A stretch of DNA of 64,000 bases from Teredinibacter haidensis (GTDB lineage: Bacteria; Pseudomonadota; Gammaproteobacteria; Pseudomonadales; Cellvibrionaceae), in contig NZ_CP060084.1 of assembly GCF_014211975.1 (NCBI RefSeq), positions 1,612,001 to 1,676,000 on the forward strand. The letters are read 5' to 3'. The position numbers and the translations under genes are program-made. Below the pieces are notes generated by a model. That model was given only the letters and a program-made list of their open reading frames with translations, was not told the DNA's origin and did no database searches. Position 1 is the first letter of the stretch. Each line of letters opens with the position of its first letter. Shown here piece after piece: positions 29,638-37,834 of the stretch.

Positions 29638-29903
29638 ATGAAACTAATGTATATATTACCCATTTTGTTTTTGGCTGGTTGCGCATCAAATTCTGGGGGG
29701 TACCAATGGGAAAAGATACCTATATGGTTTCACGTCAAGCTGCTACAGGTTTTTCTGGTATGGGCACCCTAAAAGCTGGTGCAATGCGTGAGGCGTATTC
29801 TCAATTTCAGAAAACACGAAAAAGTGTCGAGGTCATAGAAACAGTTGATGCGAAGCCACTTTATATTTTTGGTAACTTCCCTAATTTTAAGTGCGTAGAA
29901 TAA
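29638..29903 (+). pseudogene. Small lipoprotein with a frameshift in a G6 tract
   Basis: ATG 29638 starts MKLMYILPILFLAGCASNSGG, a clear lipoprotein signal. The frame then leaves the conserved part. One base back, from the GGGGGG run at 29695-29700, the protein continues as VPMGKDTYMVSRQAATGFSG and runs to 29903. Both pieces belong to a recognisable small gammaproteobacterial lipoprotein type of about 88 residues. A seventh G, or a -1 slip in the run, would restore it. It may be a pseudogene, a phase-variable gene or a sequencing error. Confidence 0.7.
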
Positions 29904-30064
29904 AGTTTATGCTCAGCAGGAAAAATGCTACAGGCGATCTACCCGAAACCAAAAGCGCCGTGGCTTTGTATCAACTTACAGGGACACACACTCCAATTTG
30001 TCAGTAATTATTAATACTGACGTAACGGTAGTAAAATGAGTAGCGAAACAGAAGCGGATATTCC

Positions 30065-30667
30065 CTATATCTCATTTTCCAGCGCGTCAAATGATTCGTT
30101 TAATAACTCTAAGATAGGGCGCTTGTTGCCCTCACGGCTTAAGGTATCAAACGCAAGACGCATTGCACCAACGGCCGCCATTGCAACCATCCTGAGACCA
30201 GTCTCCCTTCCTTCCTCCGGCCATTGTTTACGCAGAACCTCAAACAGAATTTTCTCTTGCTGTACATAAGTGGCTTGTTTTCGAGCCTGAACGGCGTCGC
30301 TGGAGCGCATTATGCAGTCAATAGCGATCATGTCAGCAGCGGGAAAAGGTGCACAGACCTTTATGATCGCACTACGCACTGCATCTAGAGGCCGTTTACC
30401 TTCCAGTTCGCCTTGTAGGGCTGCAACAAGAACCTCACCCATTTCGCTTTGCATGGACAGCAGAATGTCATCTTTGGATTTGAAGTAATAAAAAAACGTT
30501 CGCCGGGATATATCTGCTCCAGCGGCGATGTCATCTAGAGTCGTCGCCTCGTAACCCTTTTCGATGAAAAGGCGCATACCTACATCAGCAATACGTTGCG
30601 TGGTCTCTCGACGCTTTCGCTCCCTCAACCCCTCACTTGGCAAATCGATATTGGTGATTGTTGTCAT
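30065..30667 (-). CDS. TetR-family repressor of the divergent SDR gene
   Basis: The 200-residue protein has the N-terminal TetR HTH (RRETTQRIADVGMRLFIEKG, then DISRRTFFYYFKSKDDIL) and a C-terminal regulatory domain. It is divergent from the SDR gene, 75 bp apart, with two near-identical palindromes between them. That layout is typical of a repressor of itself and its neighbour. Confidence 0.9.
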   Translation of the reverse strand: MTTITNIDLPSEGLRERKRRETTQRIADVGMRLFIEKGYEATTLDDIAAGADISRRTFFYYFKSKDDILLSMQSEMGEVLVAALQGELEGKRPLDAVRSAIIKVCAPFPAADMIAIDCIMRSSDAVQARKQATYVQQEKILFEVLRKQWPEEGRETGLRMVAMAAVGAMRLAFDTLSREGNKRPILELLNESFDALENEI

Positions 30668-30686
30668 GCTTCGCCCCCTTGCAAAC

Positions 30687-30725
30687 TTGCACTGAGTGTA
30701 ATATTATTTTTGCACTCAGTGTAAT
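30687..30725. promoter_or_regulatory. Two direct TetR operator copies
   Basis: TTGCACTGAGTGTAAT (30687-30702) and TTGCACTCAGTGTAAT (30710-30725) differ at one base. Each has a perfect CACT-N-AGTG core, and the centres are 23 bp apart, about two helical turns. They overlap the expected promoters of both divergent genes. Confidence 0.8.
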
Positions 30726-30742
30726 TTTAAGAAGGTGTAATT

Positions 30743-31654
30743 ATGGCACAGTGGACAGCATCAGATATACCATCCCAACTTGGTCGTTCAGCTATTATTA
30801 CGGGCACGGGGGGACTAGGATTTGAAGGTGCCTTGGCGCTCGCGAAGGCAGGTGGTGAGGTTATTATTGCCGGTCGCAATGCTGAGAAAGGCGCAGCGGC
30901 GATTGCGAGAATCCACTCCGAGGTGCCGTTTGCGGCAGTCCGATTTGAGCTGCTCGACCTTGCGAGCCTTGCATCGATAAAGAACTTTGGTGAACGACTA
31001 CGGAGCCAAAGAGGCAGCCTTGACCTACTTATCAACAACGCCGGTGTGATGGTTCCGCCTAAGCGGCAGGAAACCGAAGACGGTTTCGAATTACAGCTTG
31101 GAACCAACTACCTTGGCCACTTCGTACTGACGGCAGAACTGATGCCGCTCTTGGTCAAGGGTAAGAGCCCGCGTGTCGTCACACTATCGAGTATTGCTGC
31201 GCGTAACGGTGCAATTAGCTTTGACGATCTGAATGCGCAAAAAAGCTATACCCCAATGCAGGTTTACAACCAGTCGAAACTTGCCTGCCTTATGTTTGCA
31301 TTTGAGTTGCAGCGACATAGCGAGGCCAATGGATGGGGGGTAACCAGCATTGCCGCACATCCGGGCATTTCACGTACCGATCTTTTGCACAATGCTCCCG
31401 GCCGCCGGAGTGTCATTGGTATTACACGCTCCCTTTTGTGGTTTATGTTCCAACCTGCATCGCAAGGCACGCTGCCTACCCTTTTCGCAGCAACATCTCC
31501 TTTCGCAAAGGGTGGAGCCTACTATGGGCCAGACAAATTGGGCGAAATACGGGGGGCTCCTACTGAAGCGCAAATACCTCCGCAGGCATTGGATGTAGAG
31601 GTTTCTGTACGCTTGTGGGAGGTTTCAAAAAAACTAACGGGCGCATCGCTATGA
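30743..31654 (+). CDS. Short-chain dehydrogenase/reductase
   Basis: The 303-residue protein has the SDR cofactor motif (TGTGGLGFEGALALAKAG, a variant of TGxxxGxG, near residue 21), the LLINNAGVM motif (about 94-102), a catalytic serine in TLSSIAARNG and a YNQSK active-site tyrosine/lysine (about 175). It resembles the retinol dehydrogenase/protochlorophyllide reductase-like branch. The N-terminal ADVTG-type strand is replaced by SAIITG. The substrate is unknown. It is under the divergent TetR. Confidence 0.9.
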   Translation: MAQWTASDIPSQLGRSAIITGTGGLGFEGALALAKAGGEVIIAGRNAEKGAAAIARIHSEVPFAAVRFELLDLASLASIKNFGERLRSQRGSLDLLINNAGVMVPPKRQETEDGFELQLGTNYLGHFVLTAELMPLLVKGKSPRVVTLSSIAARNGAISFDDLNAQKSYTPMQVYNQSKLACLMFAFELQRHSEANGWGVTSIAAHPGISRTDLLHNAPGRRSVIGITRSLLWFMFQPASQGTLPTLFAATSPFAKGGAYYGPDKLGEIRGAPTEAQIPPQALDVEVSVRLWEVSKKLTGASL

Positions 31655-31702
31655 CAACTGACTTGTGACTCCACGAATCACACAAATTAACGGGACCTAA
31701 TT

Positions 31703-32062
31703 ATGCAAAACTACATCATTTACTCGGCCTTTGGCTGGCTAACACTGAGCGGAATATTGCATTTCGCTATAGACGTCGTTTCCCAATATTTACGTGGAAC
31801 CCGTGCTAACAGCCTAGAGACAACGCTGTATTACGGACTGAATTCTGCGTTCTCTTTAGGACAAGTAGCTTTCGGAATGTTAGGTCTCTATATCGCCTGG
31901 CGAGCCATGTATCTCTTAAAGGCAGCACCTGTATTAGTTTTGTGTGCATTTGCGGGTCTTGGGTGGCTCGCACTCACTTTTCTTTTTATGGAATACTCGG
32001 AGCCCAAATTAGCAGTAAGTATCTTTTGCATGCTTATCCTTGCCGCTCTCATTGTCAATTGA
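31703..32062 (+). CDS. Small four-helix membrane protein of unknown function
   Basis: The 119-residue protein is mostly hydrophobic, with about four transmembrane helices (near residues 5-25, 45-70, 76-97, 100-118). It starts 48 bp after the SDR gene, with no terminator between, and is probably cotranscribed. I do not recognise the family. Confidence 0.65.
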   Translation: MQNYIIYSAFGWLTLSGILHFAIDVVSQYLRGTRANSLETTLYYGLNSAFSLGQVAFGMLGLYIAWRAMYLLKAAPVLVLCAFAGLGWLALTFLFMEYSEPKLAVSIFCMLILAALIVN

Positions 32063-32446
32063 GATTTTTATAACATGATTTACTCAGTTCTCGGAAGTTA
32101 GCTTTCTATTTGGCACAAAGATCTTGCCGTAGCGAGTGCTGTATAAATCGGTAATATTCCTGAGATTGATAAATCCTCGTTAGAGATATCTTGTTTCATC
32201 TGCGGATATTTAAGCCATGCAATATCTGATTGAATCCCTATAAATGTTATTCAAATAAGATTCTTCGGTTTTCAATAATTTGGGGGATTATCCCTCATAT
32301 TTATATCTTTTTCCTGAATACCAGGGGCTTCCAGATATTCAGGCGCAGCCGCTCTAGCAGGTGAGCTGATTATTTTCGAAACCCTAATACCGCACTAGGG
32401 GATATCCATTACCTGGTAAACCCGGTAGGTGTTTGGCTACCAACAT
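32063..32446. other. Intergenic region, no gene seen
   Basis: No convincing frame on either strand. It leads into a REP-like hairpin (about 32448-32478, CCCACGC TCC GCGTGGG) beside the first RAYT gene. Confidence 0.4.
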
Positions 32447-32480
32447 CGGGCTCGTTCCCACGCTCCCGCGTGGGAATGCA
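32447..32480. repeat. REP-like palindrome, 3' side of RAYT copy 1
   Basis: GCTCGTTCCCACGCTCCCGC followed by GTGGGAATGC forms a stem around TCC. The same element stands at 34668-34692 beside RAYT copy 2. Confidence 0.8.
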
Positions 32481-32487
32481 TAACTCG

Positions 32488-33018
32488 CTACCAACATGTA
32501 CAAACCTCCAACAAACCCGGCAAGCCTGCGTAATCTTTAGCACTGGAGTATCGCCAATGTACTGCCTTATCAACATAGCCACGCTTAATCGGATTTTGGT
32601 GAATATATTCAATTTTTTGCCTCATCATATCCTCGCCTTGAATTAACTCAGGGTGCACCCCTTCCTGCCAAAATTGGTAAGCACGATCGTGCTTATAGGC
32701 TTTTTTATAGAAAGCTAACTGATCCAGAATCTGCCTCACATTATTTTCAGTAAGATAATGAATCAGTTGTTTGGCCGTCCATGATTTTAATCGGGCAATG
32801 TCTTGGTCCAGCGCCTTGCTTTGCAATACAAAATGGCAGTGGTTTTCTAAAACGACCCAAGCATACACGTTGAGGCCTTCTTTGTTTAAAAAGCGCAACG
32901 AATCCAGCAGGATGTTGACGGTTTCTTTGCGTGTGAATACGGGTATCCAATGCAACACCGTCAGGGTGACGAAGTGAGGCAGTTGTGGCTCGGTAATTTT
33001 GTAGCGGCTTCTACCCAT
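32488..33018 (-). CDS. REP-associated tyrosine transposase (RAYT), copy 1
   Basis: The 176-residue protein is of the IS200-like Y1 HUH family. It shows the HUH motif ENHCHFVLQ (about residues 58-66), the nucleophilic tyrosine in KIEYIHQNPIKRGYV, and the WRYSSA(K)DY C-terminal motif. RAYTs nick REP hairpins and spread them in genomes. It is flanked by matching REP palindromes, and its first 15 codons are repeated in the tandem array upstream. It differs from the copy at 34701-35231 at only a few bases. Confidence 0.92.
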   Translation of the reverse strand: MGRSRYKITEPQLPHFVTLTVLHWIPVFTRKETVNILLDSLRFLNKEGLNVYAWVVLENHCHFVLQSKALDQDIARLKSWTAKQLIHYLTENNVRQILDQLAFYKKAYKHDRAYQFWQEGVHPELIQGEDMMRQKIEYIHQNPIKRGYVDKAVHWRYSSAKDYAGLPGLLEVCTCW

Positions 33019-33020
33019 TA

Positions 33021-33352
33021 GTTATGGCTCCGTATGCGTTCCCACGCGGGAGCGTGGGAACGAGGGAAAACTCTAGAAAATACCTGGCTCGTTCCCATGC
33101 TCCTGCGTGGGAACGAGTGAGGCAGTTGTGGCTCGGTAATTTTGTAGCGGCTTCTACCCATTAGTTATGGCTCCGTATGCATTCCCACGCGGGAGCGTGG
33201 GAATGAGGGAAAACTCTAGAAAATACCTGGCTCGTTCCCATGCTCCTGCGTGGGAACGAGGGAGGCAGTTGTGGCTCGGTAATTTTGTAGCGGCTTCTAC
33301 CCATTAGTTATGGCTCCGTATGCGTTCCCACGCGGGAGCGTGGGAACGAGCC
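33021..33352. repeat. 143-bp tandem array containing REP hairpins and the RAYT 5' end, array 1
   Basis: The landmark GTTATGGCTCCGTATG recurs at 33021, 33164 and 33307, an exact 143-bp period. Each unit holds two hairpins (CCCACGCGGGAGCGTGGG type and a CATGCTCCTGCGTGGG type) plus a copy of the RAYT start region (codons 1 to about 15). No gene product is expected. Confidence 0.9.
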
Positions 33353-33383
33353 CCAGTTACGCATTCCCACGCAAACGTTCTGC

Positions 33384-34598
33384 TTACCCTAGAGGCTTTA
33401 GCGCACGCTGCAAACGTTGGGTTAACCGTTTGGGGTTTGCATTAGTCAAAGAAACCGAATCACATTTTTGAAAAAGACTGAATATTGTAATGGCTTCTAC
33501 AAACGCCATAAGAACTACATCTTCGTCAAAGCTGTGCGGTTCTAAATGCAGTGATTTGATTTCTAAATGGCTGCTTTTTCGATGAGCCTTACAATCTACC
33601 CGCCCAACAAACTCATCGCGGTAAAGTAATGGTAGGCAAAAATAGCCATAGCGGCGCTTGGCGGCGGGAACATAGCATTCTATCTGATAGTCATATTGAA
33701 ACAGTGTTTTAAGGCGTTCGCGCTGAATAACGCTATTGTCGAATGGCGAAAGAATCAGCATGCGGCTGTTCACCCGGGGAAGACGGCGTTCGAGCGCACC
33801 GGTTTCCAATATAAAAACTTCGCCGCTGTCTACTTGCACCTGCTCTAAAGTACGCTGCGCCAACCTTTCGTTTACCAAAGCTTTCACCGTTTTGCGGAGA
33901 TCAGTACTTCGGCGCAAATACGTCAGCCCTTTAAGCGAAACAATGCCGTGGCAGCGCAACTGCTGCTCTACAATATGCGCCGCAAATTCTTCCATACTGG
34001 GCATTTGCAAATTAACCTGAGATGGCAGTACCCGCTCGGTTAGATCATAGGTTTTTTGGAAACCCTCGCGGTCGCTAACCATTAGGTCGCCTTCCATATA
34101 CATCTGTTCGAGTGCTTTTTTGGCGGGCTTCCAGTCCCACCAACCTGCCCGTTTTGAAGTGTTGGTTTCTACATCTCGGGATCGTATCGGGCCATCTGAA
34201 CGGATGCGTGCCAATAATTCACCCATAAGCTTTTTATCACGGGTTTTATACCAATGTGTTTGGCCGCTTTTAATCGCATGCTTGTAGGGTAAAGAGAAAC
34301 GAAAATCGGCGATGGGTAGAAAAGCAGCTGCGTGTGCCCAATACTCAAAAATGTCCCCATCGAGTAACATTTGATTGGTCATGGCTGGCTTGAACGCAGG
34401 CACTCTAGAATGAATAACATGATGGTGCGCTCGCTCCACCACCGATATAGTATCAATCTGTACATAACCCAATTGGTTTATCGCTTTTCGTGCTCCCGCC
34501 AAACCACGCCCGTAGGGCTGAGCCTGCAACAAGCCCTGTGCCGCCAGAGCAAGGCGGCGTAGACGCGCCAGATCTTGAGGACGTTTAATTTTAATCAT
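33384..34598 (-). CDS. ycaQ: YcaQ-family (HTH_42) DNA glycosylase
   Basis: The protein matches the YcaQ/AlkX winged-helix family that unhooks DNA interstrand crosslinks. It has the active-site motif YVQIDTISVVERAHHHV near residue 45 (the QxD motif, here QID). It also has the EYWAHAAAFLP segment near 87 and a C-terminal RDRFVGRVDCKAHR-type stretch. I chose ATG 34596-34598 (MIKIKRPQDLARL) over a longer non-ATG start seven codons upstream. It is wedged between two near-identical RAYT copies, so it could be excised or duplicated by recombination between them. Confidence 0.85.
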   Translation of the reverse strand: MIKIKRPQDLARLRRLALAAQGLLQAQPYGRGLAGARKAINQLGYVQIDTISVVERAHHHVIHSRVPAFKPAMTNQMLLDGDIFEYWAHAAAFLPIADFRFSLPYKHAIKSGQTHWYKTRDKKLMGELLARIRSDGPIRSRDVETNTSKRAGWWDWKPAKKALEQMYMEGDLMVSDREGFQKTYDLTERVLPSQVNLQMPSMEEFAAHIVEQQLRCHGIVSLKGLTYLRRSTDLRKTVKALVNERLAQRTLEQVQVDSGEVFILETGALERRLPRVNSRMLILSPFDNSVIQRERLKTLFQYDYQIECYVPAAKRRYGYFCLPLLYRDEFVGRVDCKAHRKSSHLEIKSLHLEPHSFDEDVVLMAFVEAITIFSLFQKCDSVSLTNANPKRLTQRLQRALKPLG

Positions 34599-34700
34599 CG
34601 TTATATAACCTATTCCCACGTTGGCAAAGGAGAACGAGTGGTAGCCACTTTCATTCTATCGGGCTCGTTCCCACGCTCCCGCGTGGGAATGCATAACTGG

Positions 34701-35231
34701 CTACCAACATGTACAAACCTCCAACAAACCCGGCAAGCCTGCGTAATCTTTAGCACTGGAGTATCGCCAATGTACTGTCTCATCAACATAACCACGCTTA
34801 ATCGGATTTTGGTGAATATATTCAATTTTTTGCCTCATCATATCCTCGCCTTGAATTAACTCAGGGTGCACCCCTTCCTGCCAAAATTGGTAAGCACGAT
34901 CGTGCTTATAGGCTTTTTTATAGAAAGCTAACTGATCCAGAATCTGCCTCACATTATTTTCAGTAAGATAATGAATCAGTTGTTTGGCCGTCCATGATTT
35001 TAATCGGGCAATGTCTTGGTCCAGCGCCTTGCTTTGCAATACAAAATGGCAGTGGTTTTCTAAAACGACCCAAGCATACACGTTGAGGCCTTCTTTGTTT
35101 AAAAAGCGCAACGAATCCAGCAGGATGTTGACGGTTTCTTTGCGTGTGAATACGGGTATCCAATGCAACACCGTCAGGGTGACGAAGTGAGGCAGTTGTG
35201 GCTCGGTAATTTTGTAGCGGCTTCTACCCAT
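34701..35231 (-). CDS. REP-associated tyrosine transposase (RAYT), copy 2
   Basis: It is the same 176-residue RAYT as at 32488-33018, 2213 bp away, with two residue changes (ET for KA before VHWRYSS). HUH motif and tyrosine are intact. The matching palindrome also extends into its 3' flank (34668-34692), so the duplication covers gene plus flanks. Near-identity implies a recent event. Confidence 0.92.
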   Translation of the reverse strand: MGRSRYKITEPQLPHFVTLTVLHWIPVFTRKETVNILLDSLRFLNKEGLNVYAWVVLENHCHFVLQSKALDQDIARLKSWTAKQLIHYLTENNVRQILDQLAFYKKAYKHDRAYQFWQEGVHPELIQGEDMMRQKIEYIHQNPIKRGYVDETVHWRYSSAKDYAGLPGLLEVCTCW

Positions 35232-35233
35232 TA

Positions 35234-35711
35234 GTTATGGCTCCGTATGCGTTCCCACGCGGGAGCGTGGGAACGAGGGGAAAACTCTAGAAAATACCTG
35301 GCTCGTTCCCATGCTCCTGTGTGGGAACGAGTGAGGCAGTTGTGGCTCGGTAATTTTGTAGCGGCTTCTATCCATTAGTTATGGCTCCGTATGTGTTCCC
35401 ACGCGGGAGCGTGGGAACGAGGGGAAAACTCTAGAAAATACCTGGCTCGTTCCCATGCTCCTGCGTGGGAACGAGGGAGGCAGTTGTGGCTCGGTAATTT
35501 TGTAGCGGCTTCTATCCATTAGTTATGGCTCCGTATGTGTTCCCACGCGGGAGCGTGGGAACGAGGGAAAACTCTAGAAAATACCTGGCTCGTTCCCATG
35601 CTCCTGCGTGGGAACGAGTGAGGCAGTTGTGGCTCGGTAATTTTGTAGCGGCTTCTATCCATTAGTTATGGCTCCGTATGTGTTCCCACGCGGGAGCGTG
35701 GGAACGAGGGG
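35234..35711. repeat. 143-144-bp tandem array with RAYT 5' end, array 2
   Basis: GTTATGGCTCCGTATG recurs at 35234, 35378, 35522 and 35665. It is the same unit as array 1 with one more copy. The repeated RAYT start here carries a T for C in the third codon region (CTATCCAT for CTACCCAT), shared by units 2-4 only. Confidence 0.9.
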
Positions 35712-36164
35712 ATTGCAGCTAAAAGCATCAACATCCGAGCTTGGAGGTGCCCTACTCAAGCTAAAAGCTTCAACACTCTAGCTAAAAGCTCCGCCATTGC
35801 AGCTAAAAGCTTCAACATCCGAGCTTGGAGGTACCCTACTCAAGCTAAAAGCTTCAAAACTCTAGCTATAAGCTCCGCAATTGCAGCTAAAAGCATCAAC
35901 ATCCGAGCTCTGAGGTGCCCTACTCAAGCTAAAAGCTTCAAAACTCTAGCTAAAAGCTCCGCCATTGCAGCTAAAAGCATCAACATCCGAGCTCTGAGGT
36001 GCCCTACTCAAGCTAAAAGCTTCAAAACTCTAGCTAAAAGCTCCGCCATTGCAGCTAAAAGCTTCAACATCCGAGCTTGGAGGTGCCCTACTCAAGCTAA
36101 AAGCTTCAACACTCTAGCTAAAAGCTCTGCCATTGCGACTAAAGGCTTCAATGTGCTGGCTTGA
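35712..36164 (+). repeat. 84-bp minisatellite with an open 28-residue reading frame
   Basis: Units start exactly 84 bp apart at 35712, 35796, 35880, 35964 and 36048, with a degenerate partial unit from 36132. Each holds several AGCTAAAAGC motifs. One plus-strand frame has no stop in any unit and would read a 28-residue repeat (IAAKSxNIRAxRCPTQAKSF, then xTLAKSSA), ending at TGA 36162-36164. No ATG or ribosome-binding site starts it, so coding is unproven. Confidence 0.9.
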
Positions 36165-36207
36165 AGGAAGCTCCTTGGCCAAAAGGTTTGCTCTTAGGAT
36201 GGCGTGC

Positions 36208-36708
36208 TTATGCTGGTTCGGCTTCGGTTTGGTTTGCCGCCGGGCTGCCTGCTTTGCCTCGGCGCTGAAAGCGTCTGGCTAGGTCGCCGTATATAGTGCC
36301 AGCATTGGCAATACTGTTTTTGGCCGCCAGTTGTACGCTTCGATAGTAAATCAGTGCCTTTTGGTAGGCTTCAGAGCCGCTCAGCATATGGCTGTCGCTG
36401 AGGTTGCTTAGCATGGGCTGGAGGCTGCGCAGGAGCTGGCTCAGTATATCTGTGACCTGCATATCCTTTGCGAAGGAGGCCTGGTCTATAAAGCTGGGCA
36501 AAAACTCCGGGTATTGGCTTGTGTATTCCAAGCTTTTGTTGACAAAGGAACGTGTGGTGTTGCCCATTTTGGGTAGCGACATGCGTTCTTCAGGAGTAAG
36601 GCTAATTAAATGAGGCGCGAGCTTTTCGGTAAGGGTGGTAACCGCGTTGATAATTTCGGCCAGATCTTCCTCGGAAATGTTTATATCTAATCGACTATTT
36701 TGCACCAT
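36208..36708 (-). CDS. Helical protein of unknown function
   Basis: I take ATG 36706-36708 (MVQNSRLDINISEEDLAEII) as the start. An AAAGG stretch precedes it by about 10 bases, and the 31 residues of the longer frame upstream look like an added hydrophobic tail. The 166-residue product is helical (TTLTEKLAPHLISLTPEERM, ...SFVNKSLEY...). A C-terminal basic/Pro-Ala tail ends it. It resembles conserved hypothetical proteins of unknown function. If the longer start at 36801 is used, one membrane segment is added. Confidence 0.65.
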   Translation of the reverse strand: MVQNSRLDINISEEDLAEIINAVTTLTEKLAPHLISLTPEERMSLPKMGNTTRSFVNKSLEYTSQYPEFLPSFIDQASFAKDMQVTDILSQLLRSLQPMLSNLSDSHMLSGSEAYQKALIYYRSVQLAAKNSIANAGTIYGDLARRFQRRGKAGSPAANQTEAEPA

Positions 36709-36801
36709 AATGTGAAATTCCTTTCTATGGGTGTTGTTAATAATAACGTGGGCAATAATGGCTGCGATGGTCACTGCGTGGATAACGACTAGTGCTGTCA
36801 T

Positions 36802-37107
36802 TATGGGTTTACGGGCAAGATACTCGCTCCATAAACCACTGTGCGGGGTACCCTAATAGCCACGCCTTACCGGGTCAACGCTTGTTTTTGTGTTCTTTGT
36901 GTGCGCTCAAATATTTCCGCTTTGTAGTAAGTAGCACAAATGGGATTCTGTGCTTAAAGCTGTATATACCAGAGATGGTTTCGTTGTATCAGAAGCTCTC
37001 TCAAAGATCACAGTTGAGGAGCTGCTGGGTGAGTATTACGACAACACACAGGACGCAACTCAACGGTGCCTCGTGGTTTCTTTGGTGGGATCAATGAGGA
37101 GGTAGCC
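36802..37107. other. Intergenic region, possible small frame
   Basis: A GTG-started frame from about 36958 to 37105 (VLKAVYTRDGFVVSEALSKI...) ends in front of the next gene, but I see no ribosome-binding site for it. Nothing else is seen. Confidence 0.3.
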
Positions 37108-37287
37108 ATGCAGGGCGTCCTGGGTGTAACCCTTTTGGCTGCTCAGCAGTTCATGATTAAGCAGCTTCTCCATGGCAAGGTTGATGTCGACACACTGGAA
37201 ACCATACCAAGCCTCGATGAGTTTTCAACGATCGGAGAGTATGTTGACCACCTGTACAGCTCGAACTTTCAGAAAGAAGTGGCCTAA
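37108..37287 (+). CDS. Small protein of unknown function
   Basis: ATG 37108 has a strong ribosome-binding sequence GAGGAGG six bases upstream, so I prefer it to the ATG at 37066. The 59-residue product (MQGVLGVTLLAAQQFMIKQL...) has an amphipathic N-terminus and acidic C-terminal half. A terminator-like hairpin follows. The family is not recognised. Confidence 0.55.
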   Translation: MQGVLGVTLLAAQQFMIKQLLHGKVDVDTLETIPSLDEFSTIGEYVDHLYSSNFQKEVA

Positions 37288-37296
37288 GCTGTGACT

Positions 37297-37340
37297 AGGC
37301 ACAGCCTATTGGTTCACACGGCCTATAGGTTGCCTTTTTT
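37297..37340 (+). terminator. Probable intrinsic terminator
   Basis: AGGCACAGCCTAT pairs imperfectly with ATAGGTTGCCT and is followed by T6. It begins 10 bp after the preceding small gene. Confidence 0.55.
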
Positions 37341-37834
37341 GGTGTTTAACACGGCTAAATTTGAAAATCCGGCTTTAACAATTCTGAATACAAGCCTACT
37401 CACAACGTTTAACACCCTTATTTGGAACCAGTTTGAAATAATTCCTTGAGTAACAGAGTGTTACAGTGATTACCTGATTCGGCATTTTCCGAATTTATTT
37501 CGGAACCGTATTCTGACATTTACAGAAAAACCTGTTGTAGAACCGGACAAAGCGGGAAACCTAAGCGAACCAAGATTGAGACGTTCGGTACATCGAGCTA
37601 AACAGTCGTCTCGACCCGCTAGGCTCTAGCAAACTTCAGCAGCGCCTATACGCGACCACTGTGAACTATGCAAGAGCGCGCTTTCCCAAAATACACCGCT
37701 TTACCTTCCCACTATCAATATATAATGGGAAGGCTTGATCACGCTTGGCTGTCTGCAAACGAGCCAAAGGGGAAGTTAGCTAAATGGATGCCCCCATCGT
37801 TATTTTTTATTTCAAGGATATTGAGACTCACTAA
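37341..37834. other. Intergenic region upstream of the GHKL operon
   Basis: No gene is seen. It is AT-rich near its end and should contain the operon promoter. CCTTCCCACTATC...GATAATGGGAAGG-like inverted sequence lies near 37707-37732. Confidence 0.35.

Noticed and set aside
33021..36164. CRISPR array
   Set aside because: The repeats are 84 or 143-144 bp whole units without unique spacers, and there are no cas genes.
36958..37105. GTG-started small gene (VLKAVYTRDGF...)
   Set aside because: No ribosome-binding site and no family; kept only as a note in the intergenic entry.
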